Below, piece by piece: positions 1 to 12,618 of a DNA stretch of 64,000 nucleotides. The notes beneath the pieces are model-generated. The model was not told where the DNA came from and did not search any database. It saw only the letters and a program-made list of their open reading frames with translations. The stretch comes from Narthecium ossifragum (Eukaryota; Streptophyta; Magnoliopsida; Dioscoreales; Nartheciaceae). The position numbers and the translations under genes are program-made. The stretch lies in contig OY986968.1 in NCBI GenBank assembly GCA_963920575.1, forward strand, positions 25,302,129-25,366,128, read 5' to 3'. The first letter of the stretch is position 1. Every line of letters begins with the position of its first letter.

Positions 1-1432
1 CCACGGTAGACCCAGCGGGCCTCACATAACATCCTCAAGACAAATTCTCAAGTCATATCAATCCTTGATTGACATATGGAGATCCCAATCCATTCGTCTA
101 GTCATCGATACAAATCCTAAACTCTAACAAGTATAGCTACAAGATCTGACTAGACTCGATACCAAACCTTACTCTAGGTCAAATCCTATCATGTATGCAC
201 AAGCTAGATAATATAAGAATAAACTTATACAAAATAACCAATACTTCTCATAAAGGTACATGTCATGCATATAAACATCATACTATAGGCAAACATGGCA
301 TAATCAAACAAGTAATAGACTCAAGGAGTCCAACAAATCATCAATAATGGGCTCAACCGGCCCAACAAGGCATCATAGCATATCACGACACAACTAAGCA
401 AGAAATGGGTACTCAACGAGTCCAACAGAGATCATCAAGACATGAAGTCAGCAAACACGACAGCATGCACAGCAGCAACACATCACCACATCATATATAG
501 AACCTAGCAAACAATCACATAATCATAGTAGGAGGTAACTCCTACCTCAAAAGGTCAGTCGACATGTGTTCCCTAAGTCCGAGGGTCTACGTCACGCTCC
601 GACCCTTGACGGTGGCTCAAACGATTACCTAAAGCACAAAAGAATCAAGATCATTATCAGGTGTGAGCCCTAAACGAAATTGAAACTACTAGTAACAAAT
701 AGAGCTTGAAAAGCCGGTCGAAACAACGCAGAAATCGTCAAAAACGAGCGTCAAGAGCCTAAGATACGGCATCTGAAGGCTCTAGCGCAAGTTAGCAAAC
801 ATCTAACGTGCATCGCGTGCACAGGGCACTGACCAGTGCACCAAAGCAGACGTTGCGCGCGCGCTAACGTGCACCATGCACAGTGTCATCTTCCTCCACA
901 AGAAGATCACTGGAGCTCGTGTCAGAGCTCCATCGGATCTCCATTAGAAAGGGGCTAAAGCTACTAGAGGAGGAGAGAAATTCGCGTGCTATCCCTAGCA
1001 CCAAATCTCGAGGAAGGTCGGCGGCCACGGCTAGAGAAAGGCCGGCCGGATTCTCGCCGGAAAGCATGGTGGGAAAGGAGGAACATCGGGGAGAAAAGGG
1101 GTTTTCTGACTTGGAAAACATCAGGGTCAGAGGGAGGACGTCGTCGGGGTTCACTGCCAGTCCTTTTCTGACAATGCAGTCGCCGGGAAGAGGAATGCCG
1201 ACGATTCCGTCGTCGTCTCCTGCGACCCATCGCCGGGAAAATCCAAAAACCCCCAAAAATCTCACCAAAACTCCGAAAAACCCATGAAAAACATGAAATC
1301 GAAGGGGGAAAAGAGTTATAAGCTCACCTCAGTCGAGAAGGGGAAGAAATCCGGCCGAAATCCCACATGAATCATCTCTTTTCCCGGCGAGCTCCATGCC
1401 CCTTTCTCTTTCTCTCGATTTCTCCCTCTCAG

Positions 1433-1474
<42 letters not shown>

Positions 1475-1738
1475 CATCAGACCCTCTCTCTCTCCCTCGA
1501 TCTCTCTCTTCTTCTCCGATCGACTGAGAAATGGGTAAGGAGAGAGAGAGAGATCAGTCGCGAAGATGGAGAAGAGGGGGTGGGTGGGGATTGGTGCAGA
1601 AAACCCCCTGCAAAACCCCTGATTATGTGAAAATTTACAATTAGGCCCTTGCACGATGGGTGGGAAAAGCTTGCAAAAAAACCCTTACACAAATCAAAAA
1701 GTACAAAAAGGTCCCCGCTTTCTTACAAAAACGTCTTA
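1..1738. repeat. Unclassified repeat-like region with a TC microsatellite
   Basis: I see no credible gene here. Bases 1-860 are AT-rich and 860-1290 GC-rich; open frames on both strands in 864-1290 overlap and carry no recognisable domain. A TC dinucleotide run lies at about 1435-1472. From about 1590 to 1738 the sequence matches 45590-45745, including the shared phrase ACAATTAGGCCCTTGC, so the right end belongs to a repeat present twice in the window. The general make-up resembles a plant LTR, but neither terminus nor a target duplication is visible, so the class is left open. Confidence 0.45.
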
Positions 1739-2475
1739 TAAAATTTAGGAAATTTTTTTAAAATAATATTATTTTAATAAAATATTATTAAAATATGCCT
1801 ATGGAGAAAGTATTGACGAAAGTATGCCTGTTTTGGCGACGCTGGCGTGGTCTTTCTTTTTTTTAATGTTGTCAATGAAAACCTAACTTGAAGTTACGTT
1901 TTTATAATAAAGACGTAACTTGGAGTTACGACTTTGACATGCATTCAACCGCGGTTTCTCTCTCGCGGTCTCTCTCTCTCCTCGTCAGTCACGTCCATTA
2001 CTCGGGTGCGTCCCCTGCTCAGCCTCACCACGCCGCCCTCCCGATGCGCCATCTTCTTTCCCGGCCACGACCACCAGCCGTTTCTCTCTCTCTCTCTCTC
2101 GCCCATCCAGAAGGTAGTTGGGTGAGGCCGGCGATGGTACCTGGCAGGAGGCTGGGTGATGGCGGCGGCTGAGCGGTGCACGGGCGGAATACTGTGCACA
2201 TCGTTGACGGCACGGCGAGTCGCCACGGGCGCGGGCTGCTAATGGCACGACGCAGGGTGGCACGGGAAGGGGGGCGCACAGCGTGGGGCGCAGCAGGGGT
2301 GGCAAGGGGGAGCAGTCGTCGGGGCTGAGCGAGGCGGGAAGGGGGGAGATGGTGGGGGGAAGAGGGGAGACCGGCGACGGAAATGGAGGCAGTGGAGAGA
2401 GGAGATGGTGGGGGGGAAGAGGGGAGACCGGTGTAGTGATGGAGGCGATGGAGGGAGGATATGGTGGGGGGAAGA

Positions 2476-4904
2476 TGTCGCGCCCCGACCCGCGAAAGCC
2501 CAACCGGGCAGGGTGACGCGAACCGGAACCTAACTAAATGCGGAAATAAAGGCGAGGGGTTCCCCCAACTTACTGATTTCACAATTCAATTCATAAGTAA
2601 CCCTGAATAATACAATAATTTCAAACCTCAAAAGATATAATAAATTATTCAAAAAGCCTCAAAGGGGTTACAACAGTTTATACATCATACTCCCGTAGGA
2701 GACTAACTATAACAAAAGTGTAGAAAGGGGATCACCGGTCCTCAAACCCCGCCAGACGCCGCCGCGCTACCAAACGCCTGCCCGGTAGGGGCTACTGAAG
2801 AAGAGCTGGCGCCTGCACCTGCAAAACGCAGCCCGGGTAGGAGTGAGCATAAAGCTCAGTAGGGTTCTACACTACGTCACACAGAAGGAAGGGGAACGCA
2901 AGAGTGTCGTCCTCAAGTAAGACCTGGGTGTATACAGGGGTCCCATAACCCCACCGCGTGTCCCTGAGGCCCAGGGGCAGCACTCATTAGCAGGAACAGC
3001 ACTGGCGACACAACTAAGGAACCCAACACTGCAAGGTCTGCACAGTGGGACACCGGCTACACATCAGCATCTGACTCAAGGCCGACACGACCTCTATAAT
3101 CACCAAACAACATGTGTACCAGTCATCTAAGCCTATCATCAAATTCGACTGGACACCACAATTCAAACCGGGTCCTGACTACCCAACTCCGTTCCTAGGG
3201 CTAAATCCGAGCTTCCAGTCTCGGGACGGCGATCCACAAATCACCCACGCCCTAACCTTATGCAACAAATGCACAATAGAGAATGCATGCTATGAACATA
3301 CACAAGCAAGTGAAATAGGCATGCAACAGTATGTCAAGGTAGCATACAAGTCCAACAGGATCGCTGCAGCGGTACTACCAACCGCTGTCAGCCGATCCGC
3401 AACGGATCCCGGCATTACGACGGTACCACGACCGTCAACCGCGGACTCCTGCAACGGGAAGCAACCCCGAAAACCGATGAACAGTAAACATATAATATTA
3501 TAATACGACATTATACTATTATATTCAAAACACCAAAACCTCTACTTAGAGGCTAGTTGGTCCCGTCGATCCGACTTCCAAACGACGTCGGATTCAAGAT
3601 CCAATTTAACCACCAGTAGATCTACATGCCAGGATCAACATATCCAAAATTCATAAACATCCAACGGTTGGATTAACGGGAAAACATTAATCAAAACAGC
3701 TAATCAAAACTCCGTAAAACACCATCAGTAAGCTTGGGATCGATCCGGAACAAGTGGGATCGATCCAAAGCTTCATACCAACCCATAAAACGCCATCAGC
3801 CAGCTTGGGATCGATACGGAACAATTTGGATCGATCCAAAGCTTCATACCAGCTTCAGATCAGCCTCGTCGCAGACCACGAGAAAAATCACCAAAATTCG
3901 TAAAAAAATCGGAAAAATATGAAATAAACTGGAATGGAAAGCTAACGAAGAGATCTACAACTCTTATGTTTATCAAAAGCCAAGATCATACATGTACAAG
4001 CCAAAAAACTCGCCGCAAGCCGGCTGTTCATCAAGAACAGCAGAAAACCGGAAAATCCGAGATTAATCATGCATAAATCCTACTCAAATCTCAACCAAAG
4101 ATCATGAAACTTATATCAGTAATTCTAATAGACAAGATGCATCCAACAACACAATTTCATCAAGATCTAACGGCTAGATCTAACGAAACCCATTAATTAA
4201 CTCATGTAGGTAGAACACCTATCTAACAGCGCTTTCCTCGACTGATTCCCCGCGAGTTGATCATCAACAAGGTTTCAAGCCACTTCAAGGAGCTTCCTCT
4301 CGTCACCACGGATCCAACAAGCTTTCAAGCTCCCAAAACGGTGACCGGAGGAGGAAGAACGGAGAAGAAGAAGGAGGAGGCTACCGGAAGAAAAACAGAG
4401 CACACAGAACCGGGAAGAAGAAAGAAGAAGGAAGAGGAAGGTAAGGAAGAAGAGAAGTAGAAGGAAGGCCGGGGAAGGTGGGGAGAAGGTAAAGGAGAGG
4501 GTGAAGGAGAGGACCTCTCCTCTGACAACGGAGAGCGACGGCACATGGCCGTCCTAGCCGCTCAACTGCTCTGCTGCAAGCTCAACTGCTTGCTACAGTG
4601 CCTGGATCGATCCAAAATGTTTGGATCGATCCGAACGGGTCAAAAACCCACCGACTCGCTCACGAGTCCGATCGATCGCTCGATCGATAGCTCAAGGGCC
4701 GTAAGCTGCCCAAAAAGCAAGCTTCAGCGCGCCCGAGCTGGGATCTTCCGATCCCGAGTCCACCTAACCATTCTAAACAAGCACTAAAACAAACAAGGTT
4801 AGTGTGTGCATACGCGAGTGTGAAACAAACCAACAAGGCGTAATTTACCAAATTGCCTTTGTGAGCCACAACGAGCCACAGGGGTAGAGGGACAGGTCCT
4901 CACA
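2476..4904 (+). mobile_element. Solo LTR 1 of a 2.4-kb LTR family
   Basis: The segment starts TGTCGCGCCCCGACCC and ends GGTCCTCACA, giving TG...CA termini, and is flanked by the 5-bp duplication GAAGA at 2471-2475 and 4905-4909. It is 2429 bp, almost the same as the second copy at 5120. No gag-pol sequence adjoins it, so it is a solo LTR left by LTR-LTR recombination. It shares landmarks with the other copies, such as GCAGCCCGGGTAGGAGTGAG near 2829 and a conserved last 100 bp. Overlapping frames inside it (for example 3114-3503) have no domain. GATCGATCC motifs cluster at 3736-3840 and 4603-4685. Confidence 0.85.
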
Positions 4905-5119
4905 GAAGATGGGAGACCGGCGACGGTGGTGGAGGGAGGAGATGGTGGGGGGAAGAGGGGAGACCGGCGACGGCAATGGAGGCGGGAGGAGAGGAGACCG
5001 GCGACGGTGATGGATTTGATGGAGGAGACGGTGGGGGAAGGAGATCTCATGGAGGCGACGCCCATAAAGCCCGAAGAGCTCGTGGATGATGGCGGTGAGG
5101 TCTCCTCGTGGACGACGGC

Positions 5120-7549
5120 TGTCGCGCCCCGACCCGCGAAAGCCCAACCGGGCCGGGCGACGCGAACCGGAACCTAACCAACGCGGAAAAAGAGCGACGA
5201 GAGTTCCCTCTAACCTATTGGTCCCCCTAGCAATTCATCCAAAGCCCCCAATTAAAACAATAATAAAATATTTAAACCTCGAACCACTGATTTACAAACT
5301 CAAAAAAAGATTTAATATAAAACCTCAGAAAGGGGGGGAGTTCAATTACAACATTACTCCCGTAGGAGACTATCTAACATAAGGATAAAAACAGTAAAGA
5401 ATCACCACCTCTCAGACTCCACCTGGCGCCGCCGCACCGCTAACCAACTGCCCGGTAGGGGCCAAGGAAGAAGAGCTGACGCCTGCACCTGCAAAACGCA
5501 GCCCGGGTAGGAGTGAGCACTAAGCTCAGTAGGGATCTACACTACGACACACAGAAGGAAGAGGGAAACGCAACAGTGTCGCCCTCAAGTAGAACCTGGG
5601 TGTATACAGGGGTCCCATAACCCCACCGCGTGTTCCTAAGGCCCCGATCATGATCTTCCAGCCGGGCTGGTCACATGTCGGGTCACACTCAGTAGCAGGA
5701 AACAGCACTGCTGACTCTCAACAGGACACAGAACACTGTTTGGTGGGAAAAAACACCACTGAGTAGGCAACTCCTCTACCCAAGAGTTTAAGAACGCCGG
5801 ACACCGGCTACACCTCAGATCCGACTCGGGGCCGACACGACCTCTACAATCATCAAGTAACCAGTGTACCAGTCATCTAAACCTATCATTAAGTTTGACT
5901 GGACACTACAATTCAACCGGGTCCAAACTACCCAACCCCGGTCCTAGGGCTAAGTCCGAGCTTCCAGCCTCGGGACGGCGACCCAAAGATCACCCACGCC
6001 CTAACCAATGCAACTAATGCATATAACAACAATGCATGCTATGACATACACAGATAAGAGGCAACACATGCAACAGTATGTCAAGCATCATATAAGTCTA
6101 CTGGATCGCTGCAGCGGTACCACCAACCGCTGCCAGCCGATCCACAGCGGGTCCCGGCATTACGACGGTTCCACTACCGTCAACCGCGAACTCCTGCAAA
6201 AGGAAGCAACCCCGAAAACGATGATGAACAAAACACAATATAATATTATATTCCGAAATATAATATTATATTCGAAAACACCCAAAGCCTCTACTTAGGG
6301 GCTAATTGATCCCGTTGATCCGAAGTCCAAACGACGTCGGATTCAAGATCCAACGTAGCCACTAGTAGGTGTATATACCAGGATCATCATATCCGAAGTT
6401 TATAAACATCCAACGGTTGGATTAACAGGAAACATTAATCAAAAGTCGCTGATTAAACCAACTTACCCTTTAATTGCTGCAACGCAGCCCTTCAGAAAAC
6501 AATTCATACGAAATCGTACATAAATCAGAAAAATATGAAACAAGATGGAATGGAAAGCTAACGAATAGTTCTACAACTCTTATGTTTATAAAAAGCCAAG
6601 ATTATGTACTCGCCGGCCGGAAAACTCGCCGCAAGCCGGCTGTTTCTCAAGAACAGCAGAAAACCAGAAATCCGAGACTAATCATCCATAAAACCTACTC
6701 AAATCTCAACTAATTAACATGAAACTTAAATCAGTTATTCTACAAGGCATAAGGAATCCAACAAAGCAAGGATCAACAAAATCCAACGGCTAGATCTCAA
6801 GAAAACCCGAAATAAACACAGTAGGTATAACCCTACCTAGCTGCGCTTTCCTTGGCTGATTCCCCGCGATTTGATCACCAACAAGCCTCCAAACCACTTC
6901 AGAGACCTTCCTCTCGTTGTCACGAATCCAACGAGCCAAAGAACACCCAATTTGATGGTCGGAGGAGGGAGAACGGAGGTGAGGAAGGTGGCTGTCGGAA
7001 ACAGGGGAAAAACAGGGCTTCGGGAGAGAAAGGAAGAAGGAAGAAGAAAGAGAGGAGAAGGAGGAAGAGGAGGGGAAGAAAAGAGGGGAAAGGGGGAGGG
7101 GAAAGCCGGGAAAGAGGGGAAAAAGTTGGGGGAGGGGAGGAGAAAGTCCTCCCCCTCTGACAGGGGACCCCTCTGACAGGGGAGAACGACGGCCGTCGGT
7201 GGCCGTCCTCGCGAAGCAGAAAACCAACCGACCTATGAATGATCGATCCTTCCTCAAGAGAGGATCGATCCTTCATGCCGATTCACAAGGCTTTCTGGCA
7301 CGCAGAGGATCGATCCCTTAGCCTTAGAGGATCGATCCTTTGTGTGCTGAAAGCTAAACTTGGGCAAGAACTCAAGCCCAAGTCCGGATCTTTCGATCCC
7401 GGGTCCAGCTAGCCATTCTAAACAAACACTAACACATATAAGGCCAGTGTGTGCACACGCGGGTGTGAAACAAACCAACAAGGCGTAATTTACCAAATTG
7501 CCCTTGCGGTCTACCACGAGCCACAGGAGTAGATGGGCAGGTCCTCACA
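5120..7549 (+). mobile_element. Solo LTR 2 of the same family
   Basis: Same termini as solo LTR 1 (TGTCGCGCCCC... to ...GGTCCTCACA), 2430 bp, with the 5-bp duplication ACGGC at 5115-5119 and 7550-7554. Its internal order matches copy 1: GCAGCCCGGGTAGGAGTGAG near 5499, then a palindromic AATATAATATTATAT stretch near 6237, then a purine-rich block at 6960-7150, then GGATCGATCC repeats at 7220-7340. Both LTRs landed independently in the interior of the surrounding Mutator-like element. The purine-rich frames at 6790-7276 are open on both strands and are not genes. Confidence 0.85.
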
Positions 7550-7554
7550 ACGGC

Positions 7555-7760
7555 GGTGAGGTCTCCTCGTGGACGACGGCGCGGAGATCGGGGCGGAGAG
7601 AGAGAGAGACCGCGGGAGAGAGGGAGAGAGCGTGAGAGAGAACCGGAGGGGGGGGGGGTGGGGAGAGAGTGTGTTTTTTGAGAGAAACGGGGGAGAGAGA
7701 GTGTGTGTGTGAGAGAGAGAGAGGGGGGGAGGGGTGTGAGAGAGAAACGGGGGTTGATGA
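7555..7760. repeat. GA-rich low-complexity tract in the MULE interior
   Basis: This is a run of GAGAGA and GTGTGT with a G-homopolymer near 7650, next to the right TIR of the Mutator-like element. It mirrors the CT-rich tract near 1955-2100 at the left end, which extends the inverted symmetry beyond the clear TIRs. Minus-strand frames across it encode only Ser/Leu/Pro-rich low-complexity sequence. Confidence 0.6.
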
Positions 7761-8164
7761 CGTCTTTATTAAATAAGGGATCACTCCGTCTCATTAGGCG
7801 TGGGAAAAGTTAAAGACGTAACTTGAAGTTACGTCTTTATTAATATAGACGTAACTTGAAGTTACGTCTTTATTGGCACGATTAAAAAAATGAAAGGCCA
7901 CGTCAGCGTGGCGCTGACGTGGCCAAACCAGGCATACTTTCGTCAATACTTTCTCCAGAGACATATTTTAATAATATTTTTTTAAAATAATATTATTTTA
8001 AAAAGTTTTCCTAAAATTTAACAATGCCCTAACATTTCACCGTCTAATAAAAAAAAGAACTCTTGGTGATAGATTAATTCAGTAATTCTTATATTTTTTT
8101 ATCATAATCTTGTGTGCTTGCCTCATGAACTTGGAAGAATCAGTCATACTAACTCAGTAGTGGA

Positions 8165-8423
8165 GGCGGAGCTTAGAGTCAACAAGAAGGTGCTACTGAA
8201 ACTTGTCCGAGTCAGGCACACTTCCTGCGGTGGGGTTCATTATAGCCGGTTTGACTGGCTGCGTGAATTGGCTTGGTGAGGTCCTCCAGTCTATTTGATG
8301 CCTCTCTTCCTAATTGATAAGGAGTGTTTTTTTTGTACACATTCGCTGGAAATCTAATCTGACGACGCACAAAATCGTCGAAGCGCACACAAAATTGCCT
8401 CTTCGGCATTGGGCGGGGGGCAT
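8165..8423 (+). pseudogene. LINE RNase H remnant, left arm, 5' part
   Basis: Read with frameshifts, this stretch resembles the end of a plant LINE RNase H domain: a VEAEL-like acidic motif near 8162, then a GFIIAGLTG-like segment near 8230, then FFVHIRWKSN near 8328-8360. The same sequence occurs at 45885-46082 and, inverted, at 16807-17040. The gypsy element at 8424-12698 interrupts it and the LINE 3' tail resumes at 12699. No intact frame remains. Confidence 0.6.
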
Positions 8424-9686
8424 TGTCACCGGGAAAGTGCAGCGAAAAATTTTCTTCGAGTTCTTCTCAATGATGGCGTCAAGACTCCTCTTGACAAGCT
8501 CTCCTTCGTCTTCTTCACATGCAAACACACAAGAAGACACGGTGTAGGCAAAGGATTCGCCCGCTCTCTTTATTGCTGCAATTGTTACAAAGAAGCTCTC
8601 AACTCCCTTTCCCAAACCCTTGGTTACAATCGCTCAATTTACAAAGAGAACCCAACCCTAAGCCACCGTCCAAGATCCCCTTGATCATGGCCGCATCCCC
8701 CTTATATAGAGGACGGCTCCAGCTTTCCCCTCTAAGAAGGACACCAAGTTGCGGTGCAACTTGACTTTGGATAGCATCTACCAAGATCCATCGCATATCG
8801 ACTCGAAATAAGATTCCTTCCTATTTCAGCGAGTCACAACCAACTTCCCCCGTGCCATCTTCCATATTTGCCGTGTCATCCCATATGGGAGTCCTAGGCC
8901 AAGTGGAATTAGCTTGATGGCACGCACGGTTTGGCCTCCGTGGCTAACCGCCTTCCGACGGTGCGAGTCGTGTCCTAGTCCGACTAGAACTCCCGAGCAA
9001 TAGGGACTTTCCCCGCGCCAAAGCTTGCCTTTGCCGCATCAAGTCCTTCCATGATCCCAGTCCAACTGGAACTAAGGCTTTTGCACGACTGGATTGCTCC
9101 CCATGGCCTCACGCGTCTTGTTGGCCGCACCATGGCGCGTCGAGTCCTAGTCCGACTAGGATTCGCGCGTCATCTTTGATTTTGCCCGCGCCAAGCCTTG
9201 CCATGGCCTTTGTCAAGATGCGCAAAGTCCTAGTGGCACTAGAAATTGGAGTCCTAGTCCAACTAGGATTCCTAGTCCCACTCGGACTTGAATGCCGTTG
9301 TGATGCGCGCGCGTCGTGCCATGCCTTGTCGCGTCGTGCTGCGTTCCATCGCGTCATGCCGCGCGCCAAGCTCCTTTGGCGCACGCATGTTGCTCGCCGC
9401 CTTGCTGGCTTTGCTCGCCCGCGTCCCACACGAGAGAATCCGCCTGTGGCGCGATAAGTTTTGTCCATGGCTCGGACCGCCGCGCCATCTTTGAACTTGC
9501 TCGTGCCATCTTCAAGATTCCTCGCGTCATTGCTGGGGATGTGCATGGACACTTTGCATGCTATCCTGAGGCCGCCTAGCCTCATTTGACTCGTGGCGTC
9601 GACCATGAGTCATCGTCGGGCACTTGGCCGCGCCAACTTTCGATGCCGCGCGCCAAGGCCCGTGTCATGGGCTCAAGGCCCTTACA
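8424..9686 (-). repeat. 3' LTR of the chromovirus
   Basis: This 1263-bp LTR starts TGTAAGGG and ends GGTGACA on the minus strand. Its first 400 bp (9686 back to about 9300) match the 5' LTR fragment at 12308-12698 closely, with scattered substitutions. The stop codon of the polyprotein lies in its first bases. Repeated TAGTCC and CGACTAGGA words occur at 8960-9270. Open frames across it on either strand are LTR sequence, not genes. Confidence 0.8.
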
Positions 9687-12618
9687 AACCTCCCCCACCA
9701 GGAGAGTCCGACGTCCTCGTCGGATGCTTGTTGAGGAAGTCCTGGATCAACTCCTCAAACTGCCACAGCGTCACATCGTGCTCCCACGATGCCTCTGACT
9801 CTGGCTCGCCTTTCCACTTGACAAGGTAGAAGATGCGCCGGTTCCTCTTGTCCTTGCCTTCTTGCTTCTGACCAAGAATGGCCTCCGCCTCCTTCTCGAA
9901 CTGGACCCGTACCGTCGGTGGGGCTCTCTTCAGCTTGCTCCGCTCAGGATTCTGCAAGTCTTCATAAAAAGGCTTGAGATAGCTAATGTGAAAGGTAGGG
10001 TGTACCTTGAGCCGGTCGGGTAGAAGCAAACGATAGGCCACCCGGCCTACCCTCTTTACGACCTCAAAGGGACCATCATATTTTGGCACTAGTCCCTTGT
10101 GTATGGCCTTCTTTCTGAGATGCTTCAGAATTTGGGTTGTCAACTTGAGCAGAACCTTGTCCCCCACGTTGAACTCCAAGGGCCGCCTCCCTTGGTCCGC
10201 AAACTTCTTCATCCTCTTCTGAGCCTTCAGAAGACTCTCTTGGGCTTGCTCGACCATCTCTTGATGGTCTTTGGCGAACCTGGATGCCGCCGGACATCCT
10301 GCCTCATCTTGGGCCGCCAAGTCTTGAGGAGCCAACAGTTGTTGGCCGAGCACTATCTCAAAGGGACTCTTCCCTGTCGATGATGACCGCTGTAAGTTGT
10401 AGGAGAACTGGGCCACTTCAAGAAGATCGAACCAGATCCGCTGGTTCGCCGTCAAGTAGTGGCGGAGGTACTCCTCCAACAAAGCGTTGATGCGCTCGGT
10501 TTGGCCGTCGGTTTGTGGATGATTCGTCGTCGAAAACTTCAGCTGGGAGCCCATGATTTTGAACAGATGGGTCCAAAACCTCCCAGTGAACCGCCCATCA
10601 CAATCGCTGACTATGTCGCGGGGAAGTCCGAAGTACTTCACCACATACCTGAAAAACAAATCAGTAGTCACGTTAGAGGAGCACCCCTTCGGTGCCGGGA
10701 TGAAGATGGCGTACTTCGAGAACCTGTCTACAACCACAAGGATTGTAGACTTCTGGCCTACTTTCGGAAGACCCATGATGAAGTCCATGGAGATGGACTG
10801 CATGATTCCGTCGGGTATGGGGAGGGGCTGAAGAAGACCCGCTTGCTTCCTCCTCTTCGTCTTGTCCAGTTGGCACACTGGGCAAGTCTTCACGTGCAAC
10901 TCCACGTCCTCCTCCATTTTTGGCCAATAGTAGCTGCGATTGAGGAGAGCCATCGTGCGCTCCCGCCCTGGATGACCCGCCCATCTTGAGTCATGTGACT
11001 CTTTCATGAGTTCAGCCCGCAAGTTCCCCTGTGGAACCAGGATCCGTCCGCCCTTGGCCTTGAGGATGCTGTCCTCAAGCCAGAATCGCCTAACGACTCC
11101 GTCTTGCGCCTCCTTCATGAGCTTCTGGCAGCTTGCATCGTTGCTTGCCACCAGCTTGATCCGGCTGTACATGTCTGAATTGACCCGGATCAAGGCTGCA
11201 ACATAGTCCGTAACTTGTTGTCGGCTGAGCGCGTCGGCAACCTGGTTATGTCGCCCAGGCTTGTGCTGCCATTCGAACTCGAACTCCTGAAGAAATTCCT
11301 GCCACCTTGCCTGCTTCGGAGAAAGCTTCTTTTGAGTTTGAAAGTAGGTGTTCGCCACGTTGTCCGTCTTCACTACGAACTTGGTGCCGAGAAGGTACAC
11401 GTGCCATATGCGTAAGCAATGGATGACCGCCACCATCTCCTTCTCGTGTGCCGAGTAGCGCTGTTCCGCATCGTTCAGCTTGCAGCTTTCGAAAGCCACT
11501 GGGTGTCCCTCCTGGACCAGCACCCTGCCGATAGCACGATCAGATGCGTCGGTATGAACTTCGAAAGGGAGATTGAAGTCCGGGAGCCTTAGCACAAGCT
11601 CGCTTGCAATGGTTTCCTTGATCAACTGGAACGCCTCTTTGCATTGCCCTGTCCAACACCACGGGTTATCCTTCTTAAGAAGGTCGGTCAGTGGAGTTAC
11701 CTGTTTGGAATAGCCTTTGATGAACCGCCTGTAGTAGTTGGCTAGACCAAGAAACGATCGAAGCTCGGGAACCTTGGTTGGGGCCGGCCAATCCAAGATA
11801 GCATCGATCTTCCGCGAGTCCATCATCACCTGGTCGCCCCTCACCAAGTGCCCAAGGAAGGGCACTTCCTTCACAACAAACTCGCACTTCTCCTTCTTGA
11901 CGAAGAGTTGATGCGTTTTCAACCTTTGAAGAACCTGTCGTAGATGTCCCACGTGAGCTTCCAAGCTCTCACTGTAGATGACGATGTCATCCAAGTATAC
12001 CACCACGAACTTATCGAGCAAGTCGTGGAGGACGTCATTCATCAGGTGGCAGAAAGTCGCTGGTGCGTTGGTGAGGACGAACGGCATGACTAGGAACTCT
12101 AACGCGCCATACCGCGTCACGCAGGTAGTCTTGGCCTCATCTCCCTCCGCGATCCGCGCCTGCCAATAACCAGATCGAAGATCCAGTTTAGAGAATACCT
12201 GAGCTTTGGACAGCTGGTCAAAGAGGTCCTGTGCCAAAGGAACCGGGTACTTGTCTCGGACCGTTAGCTTGTTCAATGCTCGGTAGTCGATACACATCCT
12301 GAGGGAGTCATGCCTTGTCGCGTCGTGCCATGCCTTGTTGCGTCGTGCTGCGTTCCATCGCGTCATGCCACGCGCCAAGCTCCTTTGGCGCGCGCATGTT
12401 GCTCGCCGCCTTGCTGGTTTTGCTCGCCCGCGTCCCGCACGAGAGAATTCGCCCGTGGCACGATAAGTTTTGTCCATGGCTCGGACCGCCGCGCCATCTT
12501 TGAACTTGCTCGTGCCATCTTTAAGATTCATCGCGTCATTGCTGGGGATGATGCGCATGGACACTTTGCATGCTATCCTGAGGCCGCCTAGCCTCATTTG
12601 ACTCATGGCGCCGACCAT
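9682..12618 (-). CDS. Chromovirus Pol: RT, RNase H, integrase, chromodomain
   Basis: A 978-residue open frame with an uninterrupted pol region. Residues 1-105 are read-through of LTR sequence and are not a natural N-terminus. Reverse transcriptase starts about residue 106 (CIDYRALNK), with the catalytic YLDD at 208-211. RNase H has TDAS at 356-359. The integrase zinc motif uses His near 542 and 549 and CPVC at 579-582, and the catalytic triad candidates are D612, D672 and E708. A C-terminal chromodomain (FYLVKWKG, then SW) lies near 925-965, as in chromoviruses, where it directs integration to marked chromatin. Gag and protease are absent. The preserved frame suggests a young insertion or recent deletion. 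The first residues of RT are probably lost at the junction. Confidence 0.88.
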   Translation of the reverse strand: MVGAMSQMRLGGLRIACKVSMRIIPSNDAMNLKDGTSKFKDGAAVRAMDKTYRATGEFSRAGRGRAKPARRRATCARQRSLARGMTRWNAARRNKAWHDATRHDSLRMCIDYRALNKLTVRDKYPVPLAQDLFDQLSKAQVFSKLDLRSGYWQARIAEGDEAKTTCVTRYGALEFLVMPFVLTNAPATFCHLMNDVLHDLLDKFVVVYLDDIVIYSESLEAHVGHLRQVLQRLKTHQLFVKKEKCEFVVKEVPFLGHLVRGDQVMMDSRKIDAILDWPAPTKVPELRSFLGLANYYRRFIKGYSKQVTPLTDLLKKDNPWCWTGQCKEAFQLIKETIASELVLRLPDFNLPFEVHTDASDRAIGRVLVQEGHPVAFESCKLNDAEQRYSAHEKEMVAVIHCLRIWHVYLLGTKFVVKTDNVANTYFQTQKKLSPKQARWQEFLQEFEFEWQHKPGRHNQVADALSRQQVTDYVAALIRVNSDMYSRIKLVASNDASCQKLMKEAQDGVVRRFWLEDSILKAKGGRILVPQGNLRAELMKESHDSRWAGHPGRERTMALLNRSYYWPKMEEDVELHVKTCPVCQLDKTKRRKQAGLLQPLPIPDGIMQSISMDFIMGLPKVGQKSTILVVVDRFSKYAIFIPAPKGCSSNVTTDLFFRYVVKYFGLPRDIVSDCDGRFTGRFWTHLFKIMGSQLKFSTTNHPQTDGQTERINALLEEYLRHYLTANQRIWFDLLEVAQFSYNLQRSSSTGKSPFEIVLGQQLLAPQDLAAQDEAGCPAASRFAKDHQEMVEQAQESLLKAQKRMKKFADQGRRPLEFNVGDKVLLKLTTQILKHLRKKAIHKGLVPKYDGPFEVVKRVGRVAYRLLLPDRLKVHPTFHISYLKPFYEDLQNPERSKLKRAPPTVRVQFEKEAEAILGQKQEGKDKRNRRIFYLVKWKGEPESEASWEHDVTLWQFEELIQDFLNKHPTRTSDSPGGGGL

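Larger units (their letters stand above)
1748..8011. mobile_element. Mutator-like element (MULE) with 9-bp TSD, enlarged by two solo LTRs
   Basis: Both ends carry the 9-bp direct repeat TAAAATTTA (1739-1747 and 8012-8020). Just inside are inverted termini of about 190 bp: 1748-1935 begins GGAAATTTTTTTAAAATAAT and the reverse complement of 7811-8011 begins GGAAAACTTTTTAAAATAAT, and both continue through GGAGAAAGTATTGACG and GACGTAACTT. A 9-bp duplication with long TIRs is the Mutator-superfamily signature. A paralogous site without the element lies near 45741, where the left and right flanks are joined directly. Removing the two LTRs leaves about 1.4 kb of GC-rich, GA/CT-rich interior with no transposase domain, so it is non-autonomous. 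Whether the interior is a captured gene piece is unknown. Confidence 0.82.

Noticed and set aside
864..1287. Overlapping 134-residue frames on both strands
   Set aside because: They mirror each other, lack domains and lie in repeat-like GC-rich sequence.
1985..2582. Pro/Ser-rich minus-strand frames of 172 and 185 residues
   Set aside because: They run through the MULE interior and across a solo-LTR boundary; composition is that of a GGTGGGGGG repeat read backwards.
9109..9606. 165-residue minus-strand frame
   Set aside because: It is wholly inside the gypsy 3' LTR and corresponds to the LTR part that also extends the pol frame.
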